From Trinickia dabaoshanensis (lineage in GTDB: Bacteria; Pseudomonadota; Gammaproteobacteria; Burkholderiales; Burkholderiaceae), in NCBI RefSeq assembly GCF_002879885.1, contig NZ_PNYA01000017.1, positions 1 through 64,000 of the forward strand: DNA of 64,000 bases, in the 5' to 3' direction. Position numbers and translations under genes: made by a program. Below are positions 40,495 through 49,984 of the stretch, piece by piece; position 1 is the first letter of the stretch, and every line of letters starts with the position of its first letter. The notes beneath the pieces were generated by a model that had not been told where the DNA came from, searched no databases, and saw only the letters and a list, made by a program, of their open reading frames with translations.

Positions 40495-40557
40495 CTCCAC
40501 GATGTTGCCACCGCTAGGACCTGAACCTAGTGCGTCTACCAATTCCGCCACCTGGGC
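40471..40557 (-). tRNA. tRNA-Leu (anticodon CAG)
   Basis: Eighty-seven bases with encoded CCA. The acceptor stem is GCCCAGG/CCTGGGC. The anticodon stem CTAGG/CCTAG encloses loop TTCAGGT, giving anticodon CAG. A long variable arm and the T-loop GTTCGAGTC follow, as expected of a class II leucine tRNA. Integration regenerated the 3' end, so it should be functional. Confidence 0.95.
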
Positions 40558-40585
40558 AGGTGTGCGTCTTGCAACAAAGATCGCC

Positions 40586-40613
40586 ATTATAGCGTGCTAG
40601 GCTGTGCTGTCAA
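40586..40613 (-). promoter_or_regulatory. Consensus sigma-70 promoter for tRNA-Leu
   Basis: On the minus strand TTGACA, 16 bases, TATAAT: both hexamers perfect. The -10 box ends 28 bases before the tRNA 5' end. Confidence 0.85.
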
Positions 40614-40799
40614 GCAATTTGCGTCATGCCCCTAAAGCCACTCCCTTAGCGCCCCATTTCGGGCGTCTCGGGCGAGCGCACGTGCGAAAGGGCGTGCAAG
40701 GCCCGAGAGGCCGTCGCGCGGCCTTGCGCGGGTGATAGAATGGCGCGAATTGCCGTGTCCTAACATTATCGAGCCAGAACAATCATCGACAAGCGCCCC

Positions 40800-43265
40800 T
40801 TGAGCAAATATCCGTACCCGATCCCCAGCCGCGAGGAAATCCTCGGCGTGCTGCGCACGAGCGAAACGCCGCTCGCCGCCAACGACATTGCCGAGACCCT
40901 GTCGATCAAGCGCCAGGAGCGCGAAGGATTCTTCAAGCGCCTCGGTGCCATGGAGCGCGACGGCCAGATCCGGCTCGATAAGCGCGGCTACTATCAGCTC
41001 GCCCATCCGTCCAATTTCGTCGCCGGCCGCGTGCAAGGCCATCGCGACGGTTACGGCTTCATCATCCGCGACGACGGCCAAGACGATCTGTTCCTGCCGA
41101 ACGCGGAAATGCAAAAGGTCATGCACGGCGATCGCGTCCTTGCGCGTATCGTCGGCTACGATCGCCGTGGCCGCCCCGAAGGCCACATCGTCGAGGTCAC
41201 CGACCGCGCCAACAAGCGCGTGATCGGGCGCCTGCTCAACGAAAACGGCGCCCTGATCGTCGCGCCCGAAGACAAACGTATCAACCACGACATCCTGGTC
41301 ACGCAAAACACGAAGAAGGCCAAAGTCGGTCAAATCGTCGTCGTCGAGCTGACCGATTTCCCGAGCCGGCATTCGCAGCCGCTCGGCCGAGTGGTTGAAG
41401 TGCTCGGCGATATCGACGATCCCGGCATGGAAATCGAAATCGCCGTGCGCAAGTACGGCGTGCCGCACGAATTTTCCGACGCCGCGATCGCGCAAGCCGC
41501 CGGGTTGCCCGATGAAGTGCGCCCGGTCGATATTCGCCATCGCGTCGATCTGCGCGATGTGCCGCTCGTCACGATCGACGGCGAAGACGCCCGCGATTTC
41601 GACGACGCCGTCTACTGCGAGCCCACGACGGTCGGGCGCGGCGAGGGCTTCCGGCTCATCGTGGCGATCGCCGACGTCTCGCATTACGTCAGGCCCGATA
41701 GCGCGCTCGATACCGATGCGGTCGAGCGCAGCACCTCCGTTTATTTCCCGCGCCGCGTCATCCCGATGCTGCCGGAGAAACTCTCGAACGGCCTGTGCTC
41801 GCTCAATCCCGAGGTCGATCGATGCGTGCTCGTCTGCGACATGCTGATCACGGCGCGCGGCGAAATCAAGGCATATCAGTTCTATCCGGGCGTGATGCAT
41901 TCGGCCGCGCGGCTCACGTACACGGAAGTGGCCGCTGTCCTCTCGAATACGAAGGGCCCGGAAGCGGCACGGCGCGCGGCGCTTGTCCCGCAGTTGCAAA
42001 ATCTGTACGGCGTTTTCAAGGCATTGTTCGCCGCACGTCAAAAGCGCGGCGCGATCGACTTCGATACGACCGAAACCTATATCGTCTGCAACGCGCAAGG
42101 CAAGATCGAACAGATCCTGCCGCGCCAGCGCAACGATGCGCACAAGCTCATCGAAGAATGCATGCTCGCGGCGAACGTCTGCGCGGCGGACTTCATGAAG
42201 CGCAACAAGCATCCGGGGCTTTACCGCATTCACGCGGGGCCCACCGCCGAAAAGCTCGAAAACTTGCGCACGTTCCTGCGCGGTATGGGCCTTAGCCTCG
42301 GCGGCGGCGAAACGCCTCACGCAAGCGATTACGCGGCGCTGATGGCGCAAATCCGTGACCGGCCCGATGCGCAAATGCTGCAAACGATGTTGTTGCGTTC
42401 GATGCAGCAAGCGGTCTACAGCCCCGATAACATCGGCCACTTCGGTCTCGCTTACGATGCGTACGCGCATTTCACGAGCCCGATTCGGCGATACCCCGAT
42501 CTGCTGACGCATCGGGCGATCTACGCGATCTTGTCCGGCACGAAGTATCGGCCCGAAGCACCGAACGGCGTCGCGCTGAACACGGCACTGTCGCCGCGCG
42601 CTCGCGCGATGCAGCAGGCCGACGAGCAAACGCGTCCGCGCTCGCGGGAAAACACCGCGATCTGGGAAGAACTGGGCTTGCATTGTTCGGCCAACGAGCG
42701 GCGCGCCGACGAAGCGTCGCGCGACGTCGAAACGTGGCTCAAGTGCTACTTCATGCGCGATAAGCTCGGCGAGGAATACGGCGGGATGGTCAGCGGCGTG
42801 ACCTCGTTCGGCATCTTCGTCCAACTCGATTCGCTGTTCATCGAGGGGCTCGTGCACGTCACCGAACTCGGCTCGGATTATTTCCAGTACGACGAGATCA
42901 AAAACGAGTTGCGCGGCGAACGCACGGGTATTCGCTATCGCTTGTCCGATCGCGTGCGCGTGCAGGTGAGCCGCGTCGATCTCGATGCGCGCAAGATCGA
43001 CTTCCGGCTCGTGCGCGACACGCCCGTGAAAGCGGCCGGCAGCACGCGCGCCGCACCGGTTCGCCCCGTCGGGGAGCCCGAGACGTCGGGGCGCGGGCCC
43101 CGCGTGCGTGCGCTGCCGCAAGCGGAGGACGTCCGGCGTAAGAAGGCGGCGCCGGCCAAGTCGCCGGCCGTCGTCGAAGCGCGCGCCGCTCGAGCACAAG
43201 CGGCCAAGAAGCGCGGCGCGGCCACGAAGGGAGCACCGAAAGCGCGCGTGCGGAAGAAGGGCTGA
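40800..43265 (+). CDS. rnr: Ribonuclease R
   Basis: An 821-residue 3'-5' exoribonuclease of the RNB family. An N-terminal helix-turn-helix (VLRTSETPLAANDIAETLSI) precedes cold-shock domains (GRVQGHRDGYGFIIRDDGQD). The catalytic RNB core has TIDGEDARDFDDAVYC and DVSHYVRPDSALD, the substrate region HFTSPIRRYPDLLTHR, the S1 domain (GMVSGVTSFGIFVQLD), and a Lys/Ala-rich tail. The only sensible start is TTG 40800: an in-frame stop lies at 40761 and no ATG or GTG is between. rlmB follows, the usual rnr-rlmB order. Confidence 0.95.
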   Translation: MSKYPYPIPSREEILGVLRTSETPLAANDIAETLSIKRQEREGFFKRLGAMERDGQIRLDKRGYYQLAHPSNFVAGRVQGHRDGYGFIIRDDGQDDLFLPNAEMQKVMHGDRVLARIVGYDRRGRPEGHIVEVTDRANKRVIGRLLNENGALIVAPEDKRINHDILVTQNTKKAKVGQIVVVELTDFPSRHSQPLGRVVEVLGDIDDPGMEIEIAVRKYGVPHEFSDAAIAQAAGLPDEVRPVDIRHRVDLRDVPLVTIDGEDARDFDDAVYCEPTTVGRGEGFRLIVAIADVSHYVRPDSALDTDAVERSTSVYFPRRVIPMLPEKLSNGLCSLNPEVDRCVLVCDMLITARGEIKAYQFYPGVMHSAARLTYTEVAAVLSNTKGPEAARRAALVPQLQNLYGVFKALFAARQKRGAIDFDTTETYIVCNAQGKIEQILPRQRNDAHKLIEECMLAANVCAADFMKRNKHPGLYRIHAGPTAEKLENLRTFLRGMGLSLGGGETPHASDYAALMAQIRDRPDAQMLQTMLLRSMQQAVYSPDNIGHFGLAYDAYAHFTSPIRRYPDLLTHRAIYAILSGTKYRPEAPNGVALNTALSPRARAMQQADEQTRPRSRENTAIWEELGLHCSANERRADEASRDVETWLKCYFMRDKLGEEYGGMVSGVTSFGIFVQLDSLFIEGLVHVTELGSDYFQYDEIKNELRGERTGIRYRLSDRVRVQVSRVDLDARKIDFRLVRDTPVKAAGSTRAAPVRPVGEPETSGRGPRVRALPQAEDVRRKKAAPAKSPAVVEARAARAQAAKKRGAATKGAPKARVRKKG

Positions 43266-43391
43266 CCGCCGGTGTTCGACTCGCGGCGCCGCTCGGTGGC
43301 GCCGCGACGTTTTTTTCTGGGCACAGCGAGCGCATCGCGCCGCTGTGCTTTCGCCTTTTTAGGCTCGATGTTATACCGATTCGATTTTGCT

Positions 43392-44135
43392 ATGGCACGT
43401 CTCAAGGTTTTGTACGGCTTTCATGCGGTGACCGCGCGCTTGCGGCACGATGCGTCCACGGTCGAGGAAGTGTTTTACGACGCTACGCGGCGCGATCGTC
43501 GTATGCAGGAGTTTCTGCAAACGGCCAAGGAAGCCGGCGTGCGTTTGATCGCGGCCGACGAAACGCGGCTATGGGGGCTCGCACATACGGAGCGCCACCA
43601 AGGCGTCGTTGCGCGCGCAACGGATCTGCCGCTTGCGCAAAATCTCGCGGAACTGCTCGACGGCATCGACGGCCCGGCACTGTTGCTCGTGCTCGACGGC
43701 GTGACCGATCCGCACAATCTCGGCGCGTGCCTACGCGTGGCGGACGGCGCGGGAGCGCATGCGGTCATCGCTCCGCGCGATAAGGCGGTGGGCTTGAACG
43801 CCACCGCTGCCAAGGTGGCCAGCGGCGCGGCCGATACGGTGCCTTACATCACGGTCACGAATCTGGCGCGCGCGCTGCGCGAACTGAAGGACGCCGGCGT
43901 GTGGATCGTCGGTACCGCCGGAGACGCGCAAGCCACCGTTTATGAAACGAAGCTCGACGGCCCCGTCGCGATCGTCATGGGCGCGGAAGGCGAGGGCATG
44001 CGCCGCTTGACGCGCGATACCTGCGACGAAGTGATGCGCATCCCGATGGCCGGCACGGTAGAAAGCTTGAACGTCTCGGTGGCGAGCGGGGTGTGCTTGT
44101 TCGAAGCGGTGCGCCAGCGCACGATCAAGGCCTGA
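43392..44135 (+). CDS. rlmB: 23S rRNA 2'-O-methyltransferase RlmB (Gm2251)
   Basis: A 247-residue SPOUT methyltransferase. It has an RNA-binding N-terminal domain ([20 protein letters not shown]) and three SpoU motifs: [31 protein letters not shown] and [17 protein letters not shown]. It methylates G2251 in the P-loop of 23S rRNA. ATG 43392 starts at [10 protein letters not shown]; the earlier frame from 43272 lacks family sequence. It follows rnr by 126 bases. Confidence 0.95.
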   Translation: MARLKVLYGFHAVTARLRHDASTVEEVFYDATRRDRRMQEFLQTAKEAGVRLIAADETRLWGLAHTERHQGVVARATDLPLAQNLAELLDGIDGPALLLVLDGVTDPHNLGACLRVADGAGAHAVIAPRDKAVGLNATAAKVASGAADTVPYITVTNLARALRELKDAGVWIVGTAGDAQATVYETKLDGPVAIVMGAEGEGMRRLTRDTCDEVMRIPMAGTVESLNVSVASGVCLFEAVRQRTIKA

Positions 44136-44144
44136 GCGACGATC

Positions 44145-44165
44145 CCGGCGCGTTGCACGCGCCGG
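44145..44165. terminator. Hairpin between convergent rlmB and the binding-protein gene
   Basis: CCGGCGCGT, TGC, ACGCGCCGG: a nine-pair perfect stem with a three-base loop, ten bases past rlmB. It has no T run but sits where a two-way terminator is expected. Confidence 0.5.
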
Positions 44166-44193
44166 CCGTCTTGCCTCGTAGATTCGTAGGCGC

Positions 44194-45243
44194 TTATCGC
44201 TCGATTTGCTGATTCCAGCGGGTATCCCACTGCGCGCGATGCGCGTTGATCGCGTTCCAATCGACTACCGTCACCTTGTGAACGAGGTCGTCGATATTGC
44301 CGAGGCTTTGCTGCATCGACGCCGGCATTTTGGCGAGACGATTCGTCGGGATTTGCTTGCCGGCTTCAGCGGCTTTCTCTTGCGCCGGGGCCGATAGCAA
44401 GAACTGCGCGAGCTTTTGCGCGAGCTGATCGTCGGGGTTGTTCTTGACGACGCACACGTCGACGAGCAGCAGCACCGGACCTTCCTTCGGGTTCACATAC
44501 GCGACGGGCAAGCCCTTGTCCTGCAAGTCGGCGACGCCGGTCGGCGTAAGCGGGAACAGCGCCGCTTCTCCCGTTTGCACCATCTCCGAGATCTTGGCCG
44601 AATTCGGAATGTATTCGACCACGTTCGGGCCCACGGTGCTCGGCCACTTCGTGAACGCGGGCTCGACGTTTTGTTCGCTGCCGCCCCAGATGCGATTCAG
44701 CGCAAGCAGTCCGTGCAGGCCGAACGTGCTGCTCGAGGCCGATTGGAAGACGACCTTGCCTTTGTATTTCGGATCGGCGAAGTCGAGCCAGGACGTAGGC
44801 GATGCCCAGCCTTTCTCGGCGAATAGCTTTTTGTTGTAGGCGATGCCCGTCATGCCGAGCTGCACGCCCGCACCGACGTCGTCCTTCATCCGCGCGAACG
44901 GATAAAGCTCCTTGAGCACCGGCGAATCTTCGAGCTTCTCGCACACGCCGAGACTGACGGCACGTGCCATCACCCCGTCGTCGAGGAAGGCGACATGCAC
45001 TTGCGGGTGGGCGCGGTTGGCGAGCAGCTTCGCCAAGATATCCGACGAAGTGCCGGGTACCACGGTCACTTGCACGTTGTTCGCCTTTTCGAACGCCGGC
45101 AGGACTTGGCTCGTATAGGCCTTCTCCATTGGCCCGCCATTCATGCCGATGTAGATCGTTTTCGATTGCGCCCAGGCTGCGGGGGCGGCCAGCGTCATAC
45201 CGGCCACTATGGCAGCGGCCGAGAGAGTGCGGAAAACTTTCAT
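44194..45243 (-). CDS. Periplasmic substrate-binding protein, polyamine/opine ABC importer
   Basis: A 349-residue binding protein with a Sec signal (MTLAAPAAWAQS, cleavage near residue 26). The fold marks are IYIGMNGGPMEKAYTSQVLP, HPQVHVAFLDDGVMARAVSL and QLGMTGIAYNKKLFAEKGWA, as in the PotD/Fe3+/opine binding-protein family (SBP_bac_6/8 type). GGAGACCTGA precedes its ATG. It closes a seven-gene minus-strand run and pairs with permeases 48248 and 49058 and ATPase 49977. The ligand is unknown; a cationic amine or opine-like compound is likely from the oxidoreductase genes in between. Confidence 0.88.
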   Translation of the reverse strand: MKVFRTLSAAAIVAGMTLAAPAAWAQSKTIYIGMNGGPMEKAYTSQVLPAFEKANNVQVTVVPGTSSDILAKLLANRAHPQVHVAFLDDGVMARAVSLGVCEKLEDSPVLKELYPFARMKDDVGAGVQLGMTGIAYNKKLFAEKGWASPTSWLDFADPKYKGKVVFQSASSSTFGLHGLLALNRIWGGSEQNVEPAFTKWPSTVGPNVVEYIPNSAKISEMVQTGEAALFPLTPTGVADLQDKGLPVAYVNPKEGPVLLLVDVCVVKNNPDDQLAQKLAQFLLSAPAQEKAAEAGKQIPTNRLAKMPASMQQSLGNIDDLVHKVTVVDWNAINAHRAQWDTRWNQQIER

Positions 45244-45274
45244 TCAGGTCTCCTAATGATTGAACAGCGAAGCG

Positions 45275-46393
45275 TCATGCGGGCACGGCCGAGAAGCGGT
45301 TGACGTCGAACGCGTCGAGCGGCGTCTCGGTGGCGCCGTCGAACACGAGATCGGCGAGTACCTCGCCGACGCCGGGTGCGAGCAAAAACCCGCCGCCGGA
45401 AAAACCGAATGCATGCAATAAGCGCGGCACCGCGCGGCTCGGTCCGATGACGGGATTGTGGTCGGGCGTGCAGCCCTCCACACCGCTCCAGGTCCGGATG
45501 AGCAGGGCGTCGCGTAGGGCGGGCAGCAGGGCGCACGCGTCGCGCATGACCGCTCGCGTCGTGTCCGATGACGGTTGCGCGAACTCGCCGTCGCCGTGAC
45601 CGCGTCCGCCGCCGATCACACAGTTGCCGCGCTCCACTTGCCGCGCATAGATGCCGCCGCCGAAGACGCCGAGGTTATGGTCGAGAAAATGCGGCAACGG
45701 CTCGGTGACCCACATGTTCGGGTAGATGGGCTTCATGGGCACGGCGTCGCCGAAGCGCTCCGCGAGCGCGAGGCCCCACGCGCCGGCCGCATTGATGAGC
45801 CAGTCGCTTTCGAACGTCGCGTCGGCCGTGCGCAGCGAGAAGCGCTTGCCGTCGAAATGCGCGTGCGTCAACGCGCTGTGCTCGAGCACGAGCGCGCCGG
45901 CTTGCCGGGCTGCGCGCGCGAACGCGGGCGAGACGAGCCGCGGATTCGCATGGCCATCGCTCGCGCACAGCGAGCCGCCGAGCGCGGCCGCGCCGAGCCA
46001 CGGGTAGCGTTGCCTAAACGCCGTGCCCGACATCAACCGCAGCGCCAAGCCATGCTGCGCGGCCATCTGCGCATAGGCTTCGAGGCCCGCGAGATCGGCC
46101 TCGCTGCGCGCCAGGCGTAAATGCCCCGAAACGATGAATTCGCCATCGGTGCCGATGTGCCGAGGCAGGTCGTCCCAGATTCGTCTTGCGCGCATCGCCA
46201 GCGGCAACTGCTCGGCGGGGCGGCCTTGGCAGCGAACGCCGCCGTAGTTCACGCCGCTCGCTTGCGCGCCGCAGTAATGCCGCTCGAGCAGCAGCACGCG
46301 CATGCCTTTGCGCGACAGCGCGAGCGCGCTCGAGGCGCCGACGAGTCCACCGCCGACGATCGCCACATCGAAGTGCCGTGCCGTTTCATTCAT
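45275..46393 (-). CDS. FAD-dependent amine/amino-acid oxidoreductase, small catalytic subunit
   Basis: A 372-residue DAO-fold protein. The dinucleotide motif is DVAIVGGGLVGASSALALSR; later come NYGGVRCQGR, WLINAAGAWG, GGGRGHGDGEF and the C-terminal FGFSGGGFLLAPGVGE. It matches the catalytic (beta/B) subunit of opine, octopine and D-hydroxyproline-type dehydrogenases. ATG 46393 overlaps the end of the larger subunit gene by eight bases, so the two are coupled. The substrate is likely an N-alkylated or D-amino acid brought in by the importer. Confidence 0.88.
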   Translation of the reverse strand: MNETARHFDVAIVGGGLVGASSALALSRKGMRVLLLERHYCGAQASGVNYGGVRCQGRPAEQLPLAMRARRIWDDLPRHIGTDGEFIVSGHLRLARSEADLAGLEAYAQMAAQHGLALRLMSGTAFRQRYPWLGAAALGGSLCASDGHANPRLVSPAFARAARQAGALVLEHSALTHAHFDGKRFSLRTADATFESDWLINAAGAWGLALAERFGDAVPMKPIYPNMWVTEPLPHFLDHNLGVFGGGIYARQVERGNCVIGGGRGHGDGEFAQPSSDTTRAVMRDACALLPALRDALLIRTWSGVEGCTPDHNPVIGPSRAVPRLLHAFGFSGGGFLLAPGVGEVLADLVFDGATETPLDAFDVNRFSAVPA

Positions 46394-47888
46394 CGCGCGC
46401 GTCCTCGGGCACGGCTGCCACGCGCTCGTCGCAAAGCGCGGCCGCGAGCGGGATGGGTTTGATCGGCGCCTGGGCGCGCAGGCGTCCGAGCGCCTCGGGC
46501 GGCAGACGCGTTTCGTGGGCGAGCAGCGCGGCTGCCGCATCGCCGCACATGCGCCCCTGGCAGCGTCCCATGCCGACACGGGTCAGCGCTTTGAGTCGAT
46601 TGATTTCCTGCGCCGCGCCGGAACGAATGCATTGGCGAATCGAGCCCGCATCGATTTCCTCGCAGCGGCATACCGTCATCGCATCGGGCCACGCGCCCGC
46701 GCATTCGACGGGGGTGCGAAACGCCGATTCGAGCCCGGCGCGAAACGTGGCCGTGCGTTGCTGCGCGCGTCGCACAGACCCCGCTGCGTCGACGCGCGGC
46801 ATGCGGCGTTCGCGCGTTGCCTCGCGGTCCATATCATCGAGCACCGCGAGAGCGGCAAGACGTCCCGTGCGCTGCGCGGCATCGGCCCCCGCGATGGCGG
46901 CTCCGTCGCCGGCGACGTAGATCCCGCGCACCGAGGTGCGGCCGGCTTCATCGCGCTCGGGAAGCCAGCACCGGTTGATCGCGTCGTAGTAAAACCGGCA
47001 TCCCGCGATATCGGCGAGCTGGGTCTCCGGACGCAGACCGAAGCCGTAACCGACGGCATCGCACTCGAGCGTATGCAGGCGGTCATCGTTCGTCGCGCGC
47101 GGGCTTGCGCCGCTACGCCAAGCGATACCGGTGGTCTGCCCTTCGCCGAGCACGCCTTCGAGCGACACACCGCGCTCGATCCGGACGCCGTGCGCGCGCA
47201 GCCAGCCGACGTAATAGAGGCCCTTGGCCAGTATCGACGGCTGCGCCATGAGCTTGGGCAACGCAGCGGCTTGCGCCTCGATGGGGCTCGTATCGAGCAC
47301 GGCGAGCACGCGGGCGCCGGCCTTCGCGTATTGATAGGCGACGAGGTACAGCAAGGGCCCGGTACCGGCAAAGACGACCCGTCTGCCGATCGCACAGCCT
47401 TGCGCCTTCAACGCGGTTTGCGCGGCACCCAGCGTATAAACGCCGGGCAGCGTCCAACCGGGCATCGGCAATATACGATCCGTCGCGCCGCTTGCGACGA
47501 TCAAGTGCGTGAACGGCACGTTCTGTTCGCGCGTGGCCCGCAGCGTCGCCAAATGGCCCACGAGCGCGCTCGAGCGGCCCGGCCTTTGCTCGGCGTGCGC
47601 ATAGACTTCGCACGCCCAGGCGAGCGTGTGAGGCCGGTAGTCCAGGTGCGGCAATAAGCTGGCCATGGCGGCATGCAGCGCCGTGGCTTTGCGGGCTTCG
47701 AAGCCGTACAGTTCGCGCGGCTCGCGCCGAAAACCGGCCCCGTCGGGCGGCTGACGATAGATCTGACCGCCCCAGCGCGCATTCTCGTCGAGCACGATCG
47801 GATGCACGCCTTCGGCGACGAGCGCCTCGGCCGCCCGTATGCCCGCGGGGCCGGCGCCGACGATCACCACTTTCGCTTCATTCGTCAT
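46386..47888 (-). CDS. FAD/NAD(P)-binding oxidoreductase, large subunit with [2Fe-2S] tail
   Basis: A 500-residue subunit of the HcnB/OoxA/opine-oxidase A type. It has the FAD motif VVIVGAGPAGIRAAEALVAE, GGQIYRQPP, a second dinucleotide motif (RVVFAGTGPLLYLVAYQYAK), YVAGDGAAIAGAD and a BFD-like cluster at the end (VCRCEEID; GMGRCQGRMC). ATG 47888 overlaps the stop of the small ferredoxin-like gene by four bases. Together with it and the 45275 protein it forms a heterotrimeric dehydrogenase at the membrane that passes electrons to quinone or cytochromes. Confidence 0.9.
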   Translation of the reverse strand: MTNEAKVVIVGAGPAGIRAAEALVAEGVHPIVLDENARWGGQIYRQPPDGAGFRREPRELYGFEARKATALHAAMASLLPHLDYRPHTLAWACEVYAHAEQRPGRSSALVGHLATLRATREQNVPFTHLIVASGATDRILPMPGWTLPGVYTLGAAQTALKAQGCAIGRRVVFAGTGPLLYLVAYQYAKAGARVLAVLDTSPIEAQAAALPKLMAQPSILAKGLYYVGWLRAHGVRIERGVSLEGVLGEGQTTGIAWRSGASPRATNDDRLHTLECDAVGYGFGLRPETQLADIAGCRFYYDAINRCWLPERDEAGRTSVRGIYVAGDGAAIAGADAAQRTGRLAALAVLDDMDREATRERRMPRVDAAGSVRRAQQRTATFRAGLESAFRTPVECAGAWPDAMTVCRCEEIDAGSIRQCIRSGAAQEINRLKALTRVGMGRCQGRMCGDAAAALLAHETRLPPEALGRLRAQAPIKPIPLAAALCDERVAAVPEDARDE

Positions 47889-48211
47889 CGAGCGTGCTCT
47901 GCATCGGTGCTGCTCGTGCCGGGCACGCGCGTGAGCAAACGCATGCCGGCTTCGATACCGGTCGTGCACGCGCGCAATCGTTGGCCGTCCTCGGTGCGAA
48001 TCCAGCAGTCCTGGCACGCGCCGATCAAACAAAATCCGGCGCGCGGCTCGCCTGTGAAGTCGGACGCGCGCAGCGCCCCGCGTACGGTGAGAATGGCGGT
48101 CAACACCGTGTCGCCTTCGAGCGCGCGGGCGGGCGTGCCGTCGAGCGAGAAGAAGACGGGGGCGCGGTCGATTTCGGCTAAGCGCACCCACTGTCCTTCG
48201 TCATGGCGCAT
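47885..48211 (-). CDS. [2Fe-2S] subunit of the amine oxidoreductase
   Basis: A 108-residue ferredoxin-like protein (HcnA/OoxC/LhpF type). Its cluster cysteines are in GFCLIGACQDCWIRT and LRACTTG, with the domain start PVFFSLDGTPARALEGDTVL. It overlaps the large subunit gene by four bases and follows the permease gene by 36 bases, in one transcript. It carries electrons from the flavins. Confidence 0.88.
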   Translation of the reverse strand: MRHDEGQWVRLAEIDRAPVFFSLDGTPARALEGDTVLTAILTVRGALRASDFTGEPRAGFCLIGACQDCWIRTEDGQRLRACTTGIEAGMRLLTRVPGTSSTDAEHAR

Positions 48212-48247
48212 GGTTCGGTGTCCTAAATGCGAAGGGGAGCGTCGGGA

Positions 48248-49042
48248 TCAATGCTGGCCGATCAGAATGCGGTTTAATCCGTAGATGCGATCGAGCAGCA
48301 GCATGGCGCCGGCCGTGATGAAGATGACGAGCGTCGATACGGACGCCATCATGGGATCGATCGATTCGGTCGCGTACATATACATGCGCACCGGCAGCGT
48401 GACCGTTTGCGGCGAGGTGACGAAGATCGACATCGTCAGTTCGTCGAAGCTATTGATGAACGCGAGCAGCCAGCCGCCCGTGATGCCGGGCACGATCATG
48501 GGCAGCGTCACGCGCCGAAAGCTCGTCCAGGCGTCGGCCCCCAACGATTGCGCGGCATGTTCCACACTGCGGTCCAAGCCGGTCGCGGCGGCCAGCACGA
48601 GCCGCAGCACGAACGGGGTGACGATGACGGTATGGGCGAGCGCGAGCCAGGCGAACGAGCCGGTCGCGCCAATCAGCGCGAAAAATCGCAATAGCGCGAT
48701 GCCCAGCACGAGCCCCGGAATGACGAGCGGCGAAAGCAACAACGCGTTCAAAAAATCGCGGCCCGGAAAGCGCGCTCGCGCGATCGCCAAGCCGGCCGGC
48801 AAGGCGATGGCGAGCGAGAGCGTGGCCGAGGTGAACGCAAGCTTCAGACTCGTGAAGAAGGCCGAAATGAAGTCGGGGTACTGCAAGATGGCGCGGAACC
48901 ATCGCAGCGATAAGCCGTGCGTGGGCAGCGTCAATGTTTCGTCGGGCGTGAACGCGACGAGCACGACGATGATGAGCGGAGCCAGCACGAACGCGATGAC
49001 GAGCGTGTGGAAGGCGAGAGCGAAAGGGCCGTTGCGTCGCAT
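48248..49042 (-). CDS. ABC importer permease (PotC type)
   Basis: A 264-residue inner-membrane protein with six segments and the binding-protein-dependent transport loop EHAAQSLGADAWTSFRRVTL-P. Its first segment is LAFHTLVIAFVLAPLIIVVL. GAAGGATATCCTC precedes ATG 49042. It pairs with the 49058 permease to form the channel. The polyamine/opine type agrees with the binding protein. Confidence 0.9.
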   Translation of the reverse strand: MRRNGPFALAFHTLVIAFVLAPLIIVVLVAFTPDETLTLPTHGLSLRWFRAILQYPDFISAFFTSLKLAFTSATLSLAIALPAGLAIARARFPGRDFLNALLLSPLVIPGLVLGIALLRFFALIGATGSFAWLALAHTVIVTPFVLRLVLAAATGLDRSVEHAAQSLGADAWTSFRRVTLPMIVPGITGGWLLAFINSFDELTMSIFVTSPQTVTLPVRMYMYATESIDPMMASVSTLVIFITAGAMLLLDRIYGLNRILIGQH

Positions 49043-49057
49043 GAGGATATCCTTCGC

Positions 49058-49984
49058 TCAACCCATCGCCCGGCCGTAACGGCGCTCGAGCACTCGGTAA
49101 TAGGTGAGCATGATGACGAGGTTGGCGGCCAGCAGCAGCAAGGCGATCGTGGCGCCGAGAGGCCAATTGAGCGAGCCGAGAAACTCGTCGTAGACCGCGG
49201 TGGCAGCCACTTTCAAACGCCTTCCGCCGAGCAGGCCCGGGATCGCGAACGCGCTTGCCGAGAGCCCGAACACCATCAAACTGCCCGAGAGCACGCCGGG
49301 CATGATTTGCGGCAGGACGATGCGGCGCAGCGTCGTGGCGGGCGACGCCATCAACGAAAGGGCGGCTTGCTCGGTTTGCGGGTCGAGCTTTTGCAGCGAC
49401 GTCCAGACCGGAATGACCATGAACGGCAGCATGACGTGCACGAGCGCGATGACGATCGCGAAATTCGTGTATTCGAGCTTGTAAGGCCCGAGGCCGAAGA
49501 GGGCGAACGCTTGATTGACGACGCCGGCCGTGCCGAGCAACATGCTCCAGCCGAACGCACGGACGACGACGGACACGAGCAGCGGCGCGAGGATCACCAG
49601 CAAGAATGCCGAGCGCCACGGGTCGCGCATCTTCGATAGCACGTAGGCCTCGGGCGCGCCGATGGCCGCGCATAAAACGGTCGTGATGGCCGCGATCCCG
49701 AACGTGCGCAAAAAGATCGTTTGGTAGTAGGGCGAACTCAGGACGTTCAGGTAGTTGCCGAATTGGAATGCGGCGATCGGCCCGACCGAGGGATCGAACC
49801 GGTAGAACGTCAAGACGAACGTCATGGCGAGCGGCACGAGCACGAGCGCGGCGAATAGCGCGAGCGCCGGCGCGCACAGTAGCCACATCGGGGCATAGGC
49901 TCGCCACATCGAGCGGCGAGCGGTATTCGCGGCTTGCCGTCGCGATGCTCGCGGCGCACCTGCTTCTAGCGTTGCGTTAGGCAT
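49058..49984 (-). CDS. ABC importer permease (PotB type)
   Basis: A 308-residue permease with a longer N terminus and six segments; the coupling loop is QAALSLMASPATTLRRIVLP. ATG 49984 is chosen because AAGGGA stands eight bases before it, while ATG 49993 lies next to that purine run. It overlaps the ATPase stop by eight bases and is 15 bases before the second permease. Confidence 0.9.
   Translation of the reverse strand: MPNATLEAGAPRASRRQAANTARRSMWRAYAPMWLLCAPALALFAALVLVPLAMTFVLTFYRFDPSVGPIAAFQFGNYLNVLSSPYYQTIFLRTFGIAAITTVLCAAIGAPEAYVLSKMRDPWRSAFLLVILAPLLVSVVVRAFGWSMLLGTAGVVNQAFALFGLGPYKLEYTNFAIVIALVHVMLPFMVIPVWTSLQKLDPQTEQAALSLMASPATTLRRIVLPQIMPGVLSGSLMVFGLSASAFAIPGLLGGRRLKVAATAVYDEFLGSLNWPLGATIALLLLAANLVIMLTYYRVLERRYGRAMG

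Noticed and set aside
40632-43199. 855-residue minus-strand open frame
   Set aside because: It is the exact antisense of rnr, Arg/Asp/His-rich with no family motif. GC-rich codon use creates such shadow frames.
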